The notes beneath the pieces were generated by a model. The model ran no database searches. It worked only from the letters and a program-made list of their open reading frames with translations, and was not told where the DNA came from. The position numbers and the translations under genes were made by a program. This document shows, in pieces, positions 26,039 to 36,920 of a stretch of DNA of 64,000 nt; within the stretch, counting starts at the first letter, position 1, and every line of letters begins with the position of its first letter. This DNA is from Pseudomonas wayambapalatensis (lineage in GTDB: Bacteria > Pseudomonadota > Gammaproteobacteria > Pseudomonadales > Pseudomonadaceae), in NCBI GenBank assembly GCA_014268975.2, contig CP077096.1, positions 3,943,501-4,007,500 on the forward strand, in the 5' to 3' direction.

Positions 26039-26821
26039 ATGCGCATCATCAACAGCCTGATCCTCGCCGGCGGCCTGCTCGCCTGCGGCACCAGCTTCGC
26101 CGAAGACCTGCTGCAGTGGCAGACCAACAGCCTGACCTACCTCTGGGGCAAAAACTTCAAGGTCAACCCCGAGACCCAGCAGACCGTCACCTTCGAGCAC
26201 GCCGATGCCTGGAAGTACGGCGATAACTTCATCTTCGTCGACAAGATCTTCTACCAGGGCAAGAAGGACGCCAACAACGGCCCGAACACCTACTACGGCG
26301 AGATCAGCCCACGCCTGTCGTTCGGCAAGATCTTCGACCAGAAGCTGGAGTTCGGCCCGGTCAAGGATGTGCTGCTGGCCATGACCTACGAGTTCGGCGA
26401 GGGTGATACCGAGTCCTACCTGATCGGCCCTGGCTTCGACCTGGCGATTCCCGGCTTCGACTATTTCCAGCTGAACTTCTACCACCGCACCACCGATGGC
26501 AGCCGTCCGGGTGATCATGTCTGGCAGATCACTCCGGTGTGGTCCTACACCATTCCCGTGGGCTCATCGGATGTGCTGATCGATGGTTTCATGGACTGGG
26601 TGGTGGACAACGACGAGAACAGCCGTGGCAGCTACCACGCCAACCTGCACTTCAACCCTCAGGTCAAATATGACCTGGGCAAGGCCTTGCACCTGGGCGA
26701 GAAGCAACTGTACGTCGGTATCGAGTATGACTACTGGAGCGACAAGTACGGGATCAAGGACAGCGATGCCTTCACCACCGACCAGAACACCATGAGCTTC
26801 CTGGTCAAGGTGCACTTCTGA
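26039..26821 (+). CDS. Tsx/OmpK-like outer-membrane channel, copy 2
   Basis: This 260-residue tandem paralogue of the gene at 24899 is similar along its whole length (LQWQTNSLTYLWGKNFKVNP, the same LVKVHF end). It has its own signal peptide (MRIINSLILAGGLLACGTSF). It has its own promoter region with a possible GntR operator, so it may be regulated apart from copy 1. A strong terminator follows directly. Confidence 0.82.
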   Translation: MRIINSLILAGGLLACGTSFAEDLLQWQTNSLTYLWGKNFKVNPETQQTVTFEHADAWKYGDNFIFVDKIFYQGKKDANNGPNTYYGEISPRLSFGKIFDQKLEFGPVKDVLLAMTYEFGEGDTESYLIGPGFDLAIPGFDYFQLNFYHRTTDGSRPGDHVWQITPVWSYTIPVGSSDVLIDGFMDWVVDNDENSRGSYHANLHFNPQVKYDLGKALHLGEKQLYVGIEYDYWSDKYGIKDSDAFTTDQNTMSFLVKVHF

Positions 26822-26828
26822 TCTGAGC

Positions 26829-26870
26829 GGTGGGTCTGCTTCGCGGGTAAAACCGCGAAGCAGACCCACC
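26829..26870. terminator. 18-bp perfect-stem bidirectional terminator
   Basis: GGTGGGTCTGCTTCGCGG pairs perfectly with CCGCGAAGCAGACCCACC across GTAAAA. It lies between the convergent porin copy 2 and the DUF808 gene. Confidence 0.8.
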
Positions 26871-26875
26871 GACGA

Positions 26876-27790
26876 TCACGCTGCTGGCCGCACCACCCGC
26901 CACAACTTGCCAACCACGCTCACCACCGCCAGCACCACTGCCCCGGCCACTACCCCCAGCACGCCATTGATCAACGCTCCGGTCAGTGCCCCGCCACGGC
27001 CGTCGGCAAAGGCCTCGATGGCGTGGTGCAACGGCGCGATGCCGTGCACGAGAATGCCGCCACCGACCAGGAACATGGCCGCAGTGCCGATCACCGACAG
27101 GCCCTTCATCATGTAGGGGGCCGCACGCAGGATGCCATTACCGACCGCTTGCGCCAGGCTCGAGCCCTTGCGAGTCAGCCACAGCCCCAGGTCATCGAGC
27201 TTGACGATTCCGGCCACCAGCCCGTACACACCCAGCGTCATGACCACGGCGATGCCTGATAGCACGATGATCTGCTGGCTCAGCGGCGCATCGGCCACTG
27301 TACCGAGGGTGATGGCGATGATTTCGGCGGAGAGGATGAAGTCAGTGCGCACCGCGCCCTTGATCTTGTCCTTCTCGAAGGCCACCAGGTCGACATTCAC
27401 ATCGGCCACGGCCTCCTTGCGCGCCATGTGCTGCGCCTGATCCTCCTCCTGGCTGTGCAGGAACTTGTGCGCCAGCTTCTCGAAGCCCTCGAAGCACAGG
27501 TAGGCACCCCCGAGCATCAGCAGCGGGGTGACCGCCCAGGGGATGAAAGCGCTGATGAGCAGGGCCGCCGGCACCAGGATCGCCTTGTTCAGCAGCGAAC
27601 CCTTGGCCACCGCCCAGACCACCGGAATCTCCCGTTCGGCCCGTACCCCGGTGACCTGTTGGGCGTTGAGCGCCAGGTCATCGCCCAGCACACCTGCGGT
27701 CTTCTTCGCCGCGACCTTGGTCATCAGCGAAACATCGTCCAGCACCGTGGCGATGTCGTCGATCAACACCAGTAAGCTGCTTCCTGCCAT
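26876..27790 (-). CDS. DUF808 (YedI-like) inner-membrane protein
   Basis: This 304-residue protein is recognisable from MAGSSLLVLIDDIATVLDDV, KVAAKKTAGVLGDDLALNAQ and a series of about seven membrane segments. The ATG at 27788-27790 matches the family start. The longer frame upstream adds unrelated residues. Function of the DUF808 family is unknown. It has no evident role in the purine genes around it and is convergent with them. Confidence 0.85.
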   Translation of the reverse strand: MAGSSLLVLIDDIATVLDDVSLMTKVAAKKTAGVLGDDLALNAQQVTGVRAEREIPVVWAVAKGSLLNKAILVPAALLISAFIPWAVTPLLMLGGAYLCFEGFEKLAHKFLHSQEEDQAQHMARKEAVADVNVDLVAFEKDKIKGAVRTDFILSAEIIAITLGTVADAPLSQQIIVLSGIAVVMTLGVYGLVAGIVKLDDLGLWLTRKGSSLAQAVGNGILRAAPYMMKGLSVIGTAAMFLVGGGILVHGIAPLHHAIEAFADGRGGALTGALINGVLGVVAGAVVLAVVSVVGKLWRVVRPAA

Positions 27791-27921
27791 GTCGTTGTGT
27801 TTCCAATGATTGCAAAGGACCGATTCTAGCCCAATGCCGTCGCCTTGAGCCGTTCTCCGGGCCGGTGCTACCATGCCCGATCGCTATTAGAGGCGGCCAG
27901 TCACAGGAAGATTCAGACACC

Positions 27922-28533
27922 ATGAGCACGATTCGCGAGCGCAACAAGGAACTGATCCTGCGCGCGGCCAGCGAGGAATTCGCCGACAAAGGCTTCGCCG
28001 CCACCAAGACCAGCGATATCGCTGCCAAGGCCGGGCTGCCCAAGCCGAACGTCTACTACTACTTCAAGTCGAAGGAAAACCTCTACCGCGAGGTGCTCGA
28101 GAGCATCATCGCGCCGATCATGCAGGCGTCCACGCCGTTCAACGCCGACGGCGATCCCAAAGAGGTGCTCAGCGGCTACATCCGCTCGAAGATCCGCATC
28201 TCCCGCGACCTGCCACATGCCTCCAAGGTGTTCGCCAGCGAGATCATGCACGGCGCCCCGCACCTGTCGCCTGGGCAGGTCGAGCAGCTCAACGAGCAGG
28301 CACGACACAACATCGAGTGCATCCAGCGCTGGATCGAGCGCGGCCAGATCGCCCCGGTCGATCCGCATCACCTGATGTTCAGCATCTGGGCGGCCACGCA
28401 AACCTACGCCGACTTCGATTGGCAGATTGCCGTGGTGACCGGCAAGGCAAAGCTCGCCGACAGCGATTACGACGCCGCCGCCGAAACCATCATCCGCCTG
28501 GTGCTCAAGGGGTGTGAGCCCGAGGCGGCCTGA
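27922..28533 (+). CDS. TetR/AcrR-family regulator, RutR-like
   Basis: This is a 203-residue repressor-type protein. The N-terminal helix-turn-helix spans about residues 10-55 (FADKGFAATKTSDIAAKAGL then PKPNVYYYFKSKENLY). The C-terminal ligand domain resembles the YcdC/RutR type (HNIECIQRWIERGQIAPVDP). RutR-type proteins sense pyrimidines or purines. That would suit the location between porin and glyoxylate genes, but ligand and targets are unknown. ATG 27922 follows AGGAAG. Confidence 0.85.
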   Translation: MSTIRERNKELILRAASEEFADKGFAATKTSDIAAKAGLPKPNVYYYFKSKENLYREVLESIIAPIMQASTPFNADGDPKEVLSGYIRSKIRISRDLPHASKVFASEIMHGAPHLSPGQVEQLNEQARHNIECIQRWIERGQIAPVDPHHLMFSIWAATQTYADFDWQIAVVTGKAKLADSDYDAAAETIIRLVLKGCEPEAA

Positions 28534-28599
28534 CGGTCGGCGTACACCGCTCCCACCCGTGGCCGACTGGCCCTGGCGGGAGCGCAGGCCAACGCTGTA

Positions 28600-29040
28600 T
28601 CAGACAGCCACGCCAGCATCAGCCGTAAGCCCCAGCGCCTCGATGGCAGTGATTGCGCACTGCTCGTCGATGTCCGACGTGTCCCCGCTGACCCCCACCG
28701 CACCCAGCACTTTTCCCGCCTGATCCCGGATCAGCACCCCACCTGGCGCGGGTACCACCGACCGCTCGCCCAAGCCGTTCAACGCCGCGAAAAACGCCGG
28801 TCGCTGCTGCGCATCCAGCGCCAGCAGGCGTGACCCCTTGCCCAGGGCCACAGCCCCCCAGGCCTTGCCCATGGCCACCTGCGGACGTAACAGACTGGCG
28901 CCGTCCTCGCGTTGCAAGGCCAGCAGATGGCCGCCGGCATCCAGCACCGCCACCGTCAGCGGTGCGGCGTCGATCTTGCGCCCGGCGGCAAGGGCAGCGG
29001 CGACCAAGGTGTTGGCGACGTTGAGCGTCATTGCGTTCAT
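28600..29040 (-). CDS. GlcG/HbpS family protein
   Basis: This 146-residue protein of the DUF336 family contains ALAAGRKIDAAPLTVAVLDA, GHLLALQREDGASLLRPQVA and PAPGGVLIRDQAGKVLGAVG. GlcG homologues accompany glycolate and glyoxylate genes. HbpS homologues bind haem. The gene is divergent from gcl and shares a control region with two TTGTATACAA sites, so it is probably co-regulated with gcl. The ATG at 29040 follows AGAGGA. Role unknown. Confidence 0.85.
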   Translation of the reverse strand: MNAMTLNVANTLVAAALAAGRKIDAAPLTVAVLDAGGHLLALQREDGASLLRPQVAMGKAWGAVALGKGSRLLALDAQQRPAFFAALNGLGERSVVPAPGGVLIRDQAGKVLGAVGVSGDTSDIDEQCAITAIEALGLTADAGVAV

Positions 29041-29122
29041 GGAAAGGTCCTCTTCTTGTTGTGAGAAGCCCTGAGGGGCAGTTGAAAACCGATAAGCAAA
29101 TAGAACACAACAGAAAGATTTT

Positions 29123-29132
29123 TTGTATACAA
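29123..29132. promoter_or_regulatory. TTGTATACAA operator, glcG side
   Basis: A perfect palindrome 83 bp upstream of the glcG-like start, set in an A/T-rich stretch typical of a promoter. It is identical to the sites at 19693 and 29263. Confidence 0.65.
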
Positions 29133-29262
29133 TATTTTTGAACGATCGTACTCAATCAGATAGAGCGCCTTTTCTGTGGGGTTTCCAGCGAAAGCCAATC
29201 TACCCGATGAAAATACATTGACCTGAAGCTCAGAGCGTGAATACACTTTGGAGCAAAGTAGG

Positions 29263-29272
29263 TTGTATACAA
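29263..29272. promoter_or_regulatory. TTGTATACAA operator, gcl side
   Basis: A perfect palindrome ending 25 bp before the gcl ATG, a position overlapping the expected transcription start and leader. This fits repression. Confidence 0.65.
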
Positions 29273-29297
29273 TTACAAAATCGATGAGGCACAAATC

Positions 29298-31073
<1,776 letters not shown>

Positions 31074-31081
31074 TTGCCGAC

Positions 31082-31108
31082 GCCCCCGCGCAGGCTGCCG
31101 GGGGCTTT
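31082..31108 (+). terminator. possible attenuator between gcl and hyi
   Basis: GCCCCC (31082-31087) pairs with GGGGGC (31100-31105), followed by TTTC, in the 54-bp gap between gcl and hyi. The short T run makes a partial terminator more likely than a full stop. Confidence 0.5.
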
Positions 31109-31127
31109 CATCTGCAAGGAGACAACC

Positions 31128-31910
<783 letters not shown>

Positions 31911-31937
31911 CGAACACAGTCGCTCCCTGGGGGAGTA

Positions 31938-31993
31938 GGGCTTGTCCCGCGATGGCGGCGGTGAGCCCACCACCGCCATCGCGGGACAAGCCC
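31938..31993. repeat. paired REP hairpin between hyi and glxR
   Basis: A 21-bp perfect inverted repeat (arms 31938-31958 and 31973-31993) has GGGCTTGTCCCGCGATGGCG as its core. It lies inside the operon and may stabilise or attenuate the transcript. Confidence 0.75.
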
Positions 31994-32039
31994 GCTCCCA
32001 CAGGATCCGCGCGTCCTATAACAAGAGAGGCACATTCTC

Positions 32040-32933
32040 ATGGCTAAAATCGGTTTCATCGGCACCGGCATCATGGGCAAGCCCATGGCCCAGAACCTGC
32101 AAAAGGCAGGTCACAGCCTGTTCGTTTCCACCCACCACGATGCCGCCCCCGCCGACCTGATCGCCGCAGGCGCCGTGGCCCTGGCCAACCCTAAAGAGGT
32201 GGCGCAGGAAGCCGAGTTCATCATCGTGATGGTGCCCGACACCCCGCAGGTCGAGAGCGTGCTGTTCGGTGAGAATGGCGTTGGTGAAGGTGTCGGCCCG
32301 AACAAGGTGGTGATCGACATGAGCTCGATCTCCCCCACCGCCACCAAGGCCTTCGCCGAGAAAATCAAGGCCACCGGCGCCGCCTACCTGGACGCCCCGG
32401 TGTCCGGCGGTGAAGTCGGCGCCAAGGCCGCAACCCTGAGCATCATGGTCGGCGGCTGCCCGAAAGCCTTCGAGCGCGCCCTGCCGCTGTTCGAAGCTAT
32501 GGGCAAGAACATCACGCGCGTCGGTGGCAATGGCGATGGCCAGACCGCCAAGGTGGCCAACCAGATCATCGTCGCCCTGAACATCCAGGCCGTCAGCGAA
32601 GCGCTGCTGTTCGCCGCCAAGAACGGCGCAGACCCGGCCAAGGTGCGTGAGGCGCTGATGGGCGGTTTCGCCTCCTCGAAGATTCTCGAAGTGCACGCCG
32701 AACGTATGATCAAGGGCACCTTCGACCCGGGCTTCCGTATCAGCCTGCACCAGAAAGACCTCAACCTGGCGCTGCAGGGCGCCAAGGAGCTGGGTATCAA
32801 CCTGCCCAACACCTCCAATGCGCAGCAGGTATTCAACACCTGTGCAGCACTGGGTGGCAGCAACTGGGACCACTCGGCGCTGATCAAGGGGCTGGAGCAC
32901 ATGGCCAACTTCTCGATTCGTGACGACCAGTAA
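32040..32933 (+). CDS. glxR: tartronate semialdehyde reductase
   Basis: This 297-residue beta-hydroxyacid dehydrogenase reduces tartronate semialdehyde to D-glycerate. The N-terminal Rossmann motif is GFIGTGIMGKPMAQNLQKAG. The substrate-binding segment DAPVSGGEVGAKAATLSIMV and the catalytic Lys helix GGNGDGQTAKVANQI are intact. The ATG at 32040 follows AGAGAGGC. Confidence 0.95.
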   Translation: MAKIGFIGTGIMGKPMAQNLQKAGHSLFVSTHHDAAPADLIAAGAVALANPKEVAQEAEFIIVMVPDTPQVESVLFGENGVGEGVGPNKVVIDMSSISPTATKAFAEKIKATGAAYLDAPVSGGEVGAKAATLSIMVGGCPKAFERALPLFEAMGKNITRVGGNGDGQTAKVANQIIVALNIQAVSEALLFAAKNGADPAKVREALMGGFASSKILEVHAERMIKGTFDPGFRISLHQKDLNLALQGAKELGINLPNTSNAQQVFNTCAALGGSNWDHSALIKGLEHMANFSIRDDQ

Positions 32934-32945
32934 TTTGTAAGCCAT

Positions 32946-32982
32946 ACCGGCCTCTTCGCGGGCAAGCCCGCTCCTAGGAGCG
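32946..32982. repeat. REP element after glxR
   Basis: CCGGCCTCTTCGCGGGCAAG begins the standard P. putida REP in the 189-bp gap before ttuD. Confidence 0.7.
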
Positions 32983-33122
32983 AAGAAGCCAACACCGCTG
33001 AACCTGCGACCACAGGCCCAGCGGTGACCCCGAGCAACACCCGCCCCTGGTTCGGCCTGCACGGAGGCAGTTCCAGGGGCGTTTTCGATTTCGCAGAACA
33101 ACAAGAATTTTGGGAGCCTGCC

Positions 33123-34397
33123 ATGTCGGTCGATCCACAGAAACTCCTGCGCGAGCTGTTCGACACAGCCATCGCCGCCGCCCACCCCCGTCAGGTCCTC
33201 GAACCTCACCTGCCCGCCGACCGCAGCGGCCGGGTCATCGTCATCGGTGCCGGCAAGGCCGCCGCCGCCATGGCTGAAGTGGTCGAGAAGAGCTGGCAGG
33301 GCGAAGTCTCCGGCCTGGTCGTGACCCGCTATGGCCATGGCGCCAATTGCCAGAAGATCGAGGTGGTCGAAGCCGCCCACCCGGTCCCCGACGCCGCCGG
33401 CCTTGCGGTCGCCAAGCGCGTGCTGCAACTGGTCAGCAACCTCGATGAAGACGACCGCGTCATCTTCCTGCTCTCCGGCGGCGGCTCGGCCCTGCTGGCA
33501 CTGCCCGCCGACGGCCTCACGCTGGCCGACAAGCAGCAGATCAACAAGGCGCTGCTCAAGTCCGGCGCCACCATCGGCGAGATGAACTGCGTGCGCAAGC
33601 ACCTCTCGGCGATCAAGGGCGGACGCCTGGCCAAGGCCTGCTGGCCCGCCACGGTCTATACCTACGCCATTTCCGACGTACCGGGCGATCTGGCCACCGT
33701 CATCGCCTCCGGCCCCACCGTGGCCGACCCCAGCACCTCGGCCGATGCCCTGGCGATCCTCAAGCGCTACGACATCGAGGCGCCCAAAGCGGTCATCGAC
33801 TGGCTGAACAACCCGGCATCGGAAACCGTCAAGGCCGATGACCCAGCCCTGGCGCGCAGCCACTTCACACTGATCGCCAAACCCCAGCAATCACTCGAGG
33901 CTGCCGCAGTGAAAGCCCGCCAGGCCGGTTTCAGCCCACTGATCCTGGGGGATCTGGAAGGTGAATCGCGCGAAGTGGCCAAGGTGCACGCCGGTATCAC
34001 CCGGCAGATCGTCCTGCATGGCCAGCCGCTGAAGGCCCCCTGCGTGATCCTGTCCGGCGGCGAGACCACCGTCACCGTGCGCGGCAATGGCCGTGGCGGG
34101 CGCAACGCCGAATTCCTGCTCAGCCTCACCGAAAGCCTCAAGGGCCTGCCTGGCGTGTACGCACTGGCCGGCGACACCGACGGCATCGACGGCTCCGAAG
34201 AAAACGCCGGCGCCCTGATGACCCCGGACAGCTTCGGCCGCGCACAGGCCCTGGGCCTGTCGGCCAGCGATGAGCTGGACAACAACAACGGCTATGGCTA
34301 CTTCGCTGCGCTCGATGCGTTGATCGTCACCGAGCCGACCCGCACCAACGTCAACGACTTCCGCGCCATCCTGATCCTCGAGACCTCGCAATCATGA
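33123..34397 (+). CDS. ttuD: glycerate 2-kinase / hydroxypyruvate reductase family (TtuD)
   Basis: This 424-residue MOFRL-family protein is annotated in databases as hydroxypyruvate reductase but related to glycerate 2-kinase. It has an N-terminal DUF4147 domain (RVIVIGAGKAAAAMAEVVEK, LLSGGGSALLALP) and a C-terminal MOFRL domain (GNGRGGRNAEFLLSLTESL, AGDTDGIDGSEENAGA). In this operon the kinase role, glycerate to 2-phosphoglycerate, fits best. The ATG at 33123 has GGGAG six bases before it. It overlaps pyk by four bases. Confidence 0.92.
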   Translation: MSVDPQKLLRELFDTAIAAAHPRQVLEPHLPADRSGRVIVIGAGKAAAAMAEVVEKSWQGEVSGLVVTRYGHGANCQKIEVVEAAHPVPDAAGLAVAKRVLQLVSNLDEDDRVIFLLSGGGSALLALPADGLTLADKQQINKALLKSGATIGEMNCVRKHLSAIKGGRLAKACWPATVYTYAISDVPGDLATVIASGPTVADPSTSADALAILKRYDIEAPKAVIDWLNNPASETVKADDPALARSHFTLIAKPQQSLEAAAVKARQAGFSPLILGDLEGESREVAKVHAGITRQIVLHGQPLKAPCVILSGGETTVTVRGNGRGGRNAEFLLSLTESLKGLPGVYALAGDTDGIDGSEENAGALMTPDSFGRAQALGLSASDELDNNNGYGYFAALDALIVTEPTRTNVNDFRAILILETSQS

Positions 34398-35809
34398 CGC
34401 CCGATAAAAAAGTGAAAATCCTCGCCACCCTGGGGCCGGCGATCAACGGCATCGATGACATCCGCCAACTGGTCGAGGCCGGGGTGAATATCTTCCGCCT
34501 CAACTTCAGCCACGGCGAACACGCCGACCACGCCCTGCGCTACCAGTGGATCCGCGAGGTCGAGCAGCAACTGAACTACCCGCTGGGCATCCTCATGGAC
34601 CTGCAGGGGCCGAAACTGCGTGTCGGCCGCTTCGCCGAAGGCAAGGTGCAGTTGCAGCGTGGCCAGGCCCTGCGCCTGGACCTGGACAAGGCCCCGGGCG
34701 ACAGCCGCCGGGTCAATCTGCCCCACCCGGAAATCATCGCCGCGCTGGAGCCCGGCATGGACCTGCTGCTCGACGATGGCAAGCTGCGCCTGCGGGTCAC
34801 CGCCAAGCACGCCGACGCCATCGACACCGAAGTGCTGGCTGGCGGCGAGCTGTCCGATCGCAAGGGCGTCAACGTCCCCCAGGCGGTGCTGGACCTCTCG
34901 CCGCTCACCGAGAAAGACCGCCGCGACCTGGCCTTCGGCCTGGAACTGGGCGTGGACTGGGTGGCGCTGTCGTTCGTCCAGCGCCCCGAAGACATCGTCG
35001 AGGCGCGCCAGTTGATCGGCGAACGTGCCTACCTGATGGCCAAGGTCGAGAAGCCCTCGGCGGTCGAGCAACTGCAGGCCATCGCCGAGCTGTCCGATGC
35101 GATCATGGTCGCCCGGGGCGACCTGGGTGTGGAAGTGCCGGCCGAGAGCGTGCCGCAGATCCAGAAGCGCATCATCAATACCTGCCGCCAACTGGGCAAG
35201 CCGGTGGTGGTAGCGACGCAGATGCTCGAATCGATGCGTTTCTCGCCCGCACCGACCCGCGCCGAGGTCACCGACGTGGCCAATGCCGTGGCCGAAGGCG
35301 CCGACGCGGTGATGCTGTCGGCCGAAACCGCCTCCGGCGACTATCCACTGGAAGCGGTGCAGATGATGAGCAAGATCATCCGCCAGGTGGAGAACGGCCC
35401 GGACTACCAGGCACAGCTAGACGTCGGCCGCCCCAAGGCCGAGGCCACGGTTTCGGATGCCATCAGCTGCGCAATTCGGCGCATCAGCGGCATCCTGCCG
35501 GTGGCGGTGCTGGTCAACTACAGCGAGTCAGGGGCCTCGACCCTGCGCGCCGCCCGCGAGCGACCGCGTGCGCCCATCCTCAACCTGACGCCGAACCTCA
35601 AGACCGCGCGCCGACTCAGCGTCACCTGGGGTGTGCATTCGGTGGTCAACGACCGTCTGCGCCAGGTCGATGAGATCTGCTCGACTGCACTGGAGATCGC
35701 CCAGGCGCAAGGTATGGCCAGCCGCGGCGACACCCTGCTGATCACCGCTGGGGTGCCATTCGGCCAGCCGGGGAGCACCAATACCCTGCGGATCGAGACT
35801 TTGATCTGA
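34394..35809 (+). CDS. pyk: pyruvate kinase
   Basis: This 471-residue enzyme makes pyruvate and ATP from phosphoenolpyruvate. Motifs: LATLGPAINGIDDIRQLVEA, LNFSHGEHADH, MVARGDLGVEVPAES and the active-site run VVVATQMLESM. ATG overlaps the ttuD stop (ATGA), so it belongs to the glyoxylate operon and gives the route its own pyruvate kinase. A second chromosomal pyruvate kinase is expected but not in view. Confidence 0.95.
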   Translation: MTPDKKVKILATLGPAINGIDDIRQLVEAGVNIFRLNFSHGEHADHALRYQWIREVEQQLNYPLGILMDLQGPKLRVGRFAEGKVQLQRGQALRLDLDKAPGDSRRVNLPHPEIIAALEPGMDLLLDDGKLRLRVTAKHADAIDTEVLAGGELSDRKGVNVPQAVLDLSPLTEKDRRDLAFGLELGVDWVALSFVQRPEDIVEARQLIGERAYLMAKVEKPSAVEQLQAIAELSDAIMVARGDLGVEVPAESVPQIQKRIINTCRQLGKPVVVATQMLESMRFSPAPTRAEVTDVANAVAEGADAVMLSAETASGDYPLEAVQMMSKIIRQVENGPDYQAQLDVGRPKAEATVSDAISCAIRRISGILPVAVLVNYSESGASTLRAARERPRAPILNLTPNLKTARRLSVTWGVHSVVNDRLRQVDEICSTALEIAQAQGMASRGDTLLITAGVPFGQPGSTNTLRIETLI

Positions 35810-35824
35810 AGACCGGCTCTGCAC

Positions 35825-35930
35825 TTTTGTAGGAGCGGCAGTTCGCCGCTGCGACTTGCCCGCGAAAAGGGCACCGCGGTGAATGGCACGGGCTACGCCC
35901 GTGTTCGCGGGCGAGCCCGCTCCTACAAAA
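35825..35930. repeat. REP pair after pyk
   Basis: Outer arms TTTTGTAGGAGCGG and CCGCTCCTACAAAA enclose inner hairpins (GGCACGGGCTACGCCCGTG and GCGGGC units). This probably ends or attenuates the gcl operon before the urea transporter gene. A longer frame through it was not used for that gene's start. Confidence 0.75.
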
Positions 35931-35999
35931 AACAATCCGATGGCGCACAACCGAGGCCCGAAGAGGCCCAGCGCCTTTCACTCACCTTGCCGACTGCCC

Positions 36000-36875
36000 A
36001 TGTACACCAAGAATTTCGTCAACCCGTGCCCAGACTGGGCCACGGCACTGCTCAATGGCTTCAGCCAGGTGCTGCTGCTGCGCAGTCCCTTGTGCGGCCT
36101 GTGCTGCCTGCTGGCCATCCTCCTCACTGCGCCCGACCTGGTCGGCGGCGCGCTGCTCGGCGCACTGGCCGGCCTGCTGACCGCGCAACGGCGCGGCTAT
36201 GAACGCGCCGACCGCCAGGCCGGATTGTATTGCTACAACGGCGTGCTGATCGGCGTGCTGATCTGCGCGGTGCTGCCCTGGTCAGCGATCCTGCCGCCAC
36301 TGATCCTCGCCGCCGGTGGCCTGTCGAGCATCCTCACCCACCAGTGGCGCAAGCGCGGCGGCACCTTGCTGGTCGCCTACACCGCGCCCTTCGTGCTGCT
36401 CGGCTGGATCATCCTGCTGGCGGCCGAACCCTTGGCCAGCCCGCAGGCCGCGCCCGACCCGTTGCACGGCGTATTGCGCGGCCTGGGCCAGATATTCCTG
36501 CTGGACGAGCCCCTGGCAGGCCTGCTGATCGTGTTAGGGATGCTGGTCGCCAACCCCTATGCAGCGCTCTGGGCCCTGCTCGGCTCGACCATCGGCGGCG
36601 GTGCGGCATTGCTGGCCGACCAACCTGCGGCGGCCTGGATGGGGCTGTATGGCTTCAATGCGGCGCTGGCCGCCCTGGCGTTCAGCCGCCAGGGCGAGCG
36701 CCCCTGGATCCCCCTGCTGGCCATCGCCTTGGCGCTGTTGCTGCAGGCGTTGTCCAGCCTGTGGCCGCTGCCGGCGCTCACCGCCCCGTTCGTCATCGCC
36801 TGCTGGCTGATGCACCTGGGCAGCCACCTTGTGCAACAGGGGCGGCGGCGCAGCGCGCAGCGCTTGCACGGCTGA
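36000..36875 (+). CDS. urea transporter (UT family)
   Basis: This 291-residue inner-membrane protein has about ten membrane segments in two related halves. The pattern YNGVLIGVLICAVLPWSAIL and LLDEPLAGLLIVLGMLVANP matches the bacterial UT family. It would move urea released by AllA. The ATG at 36000 (MYTKNFVNPCPDWATALLNG) is preferred, because upstream starts lie in or next to the REP. Specificity is inferred from family and neighbours. Confidence 0.85.
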   Translation: MYTKNFVNPCPDWATALLNGFSQVLLLRSPLCGLCCLLAILLTAPDLVGGALLGALAGLLTAQRRGYERADRQAGLYCYNGVLIGVLICAVLPWSAILPPLILAAGGLSSILTHQWRKRGGTLLVAYTAPFVLLGWIILLAAEPLASPQAAPDPLHGVLRGLGQIFLLDEPLAGLLIVLGMLVANPYAALWALLGSTIGGGAALLADQPAAAWMGLYGFNAALAALAFSRQGERPWIPLLAIALALLLQALSSLWPLPALTAPFVIACWLMHLGSHLVQQGRRRSAQRLHG

Positions 36876-36920
36876 GAAGCAGGCCCTAGGCTCACCCGCA
36901 ACGCATAACGGAACGAGCCC

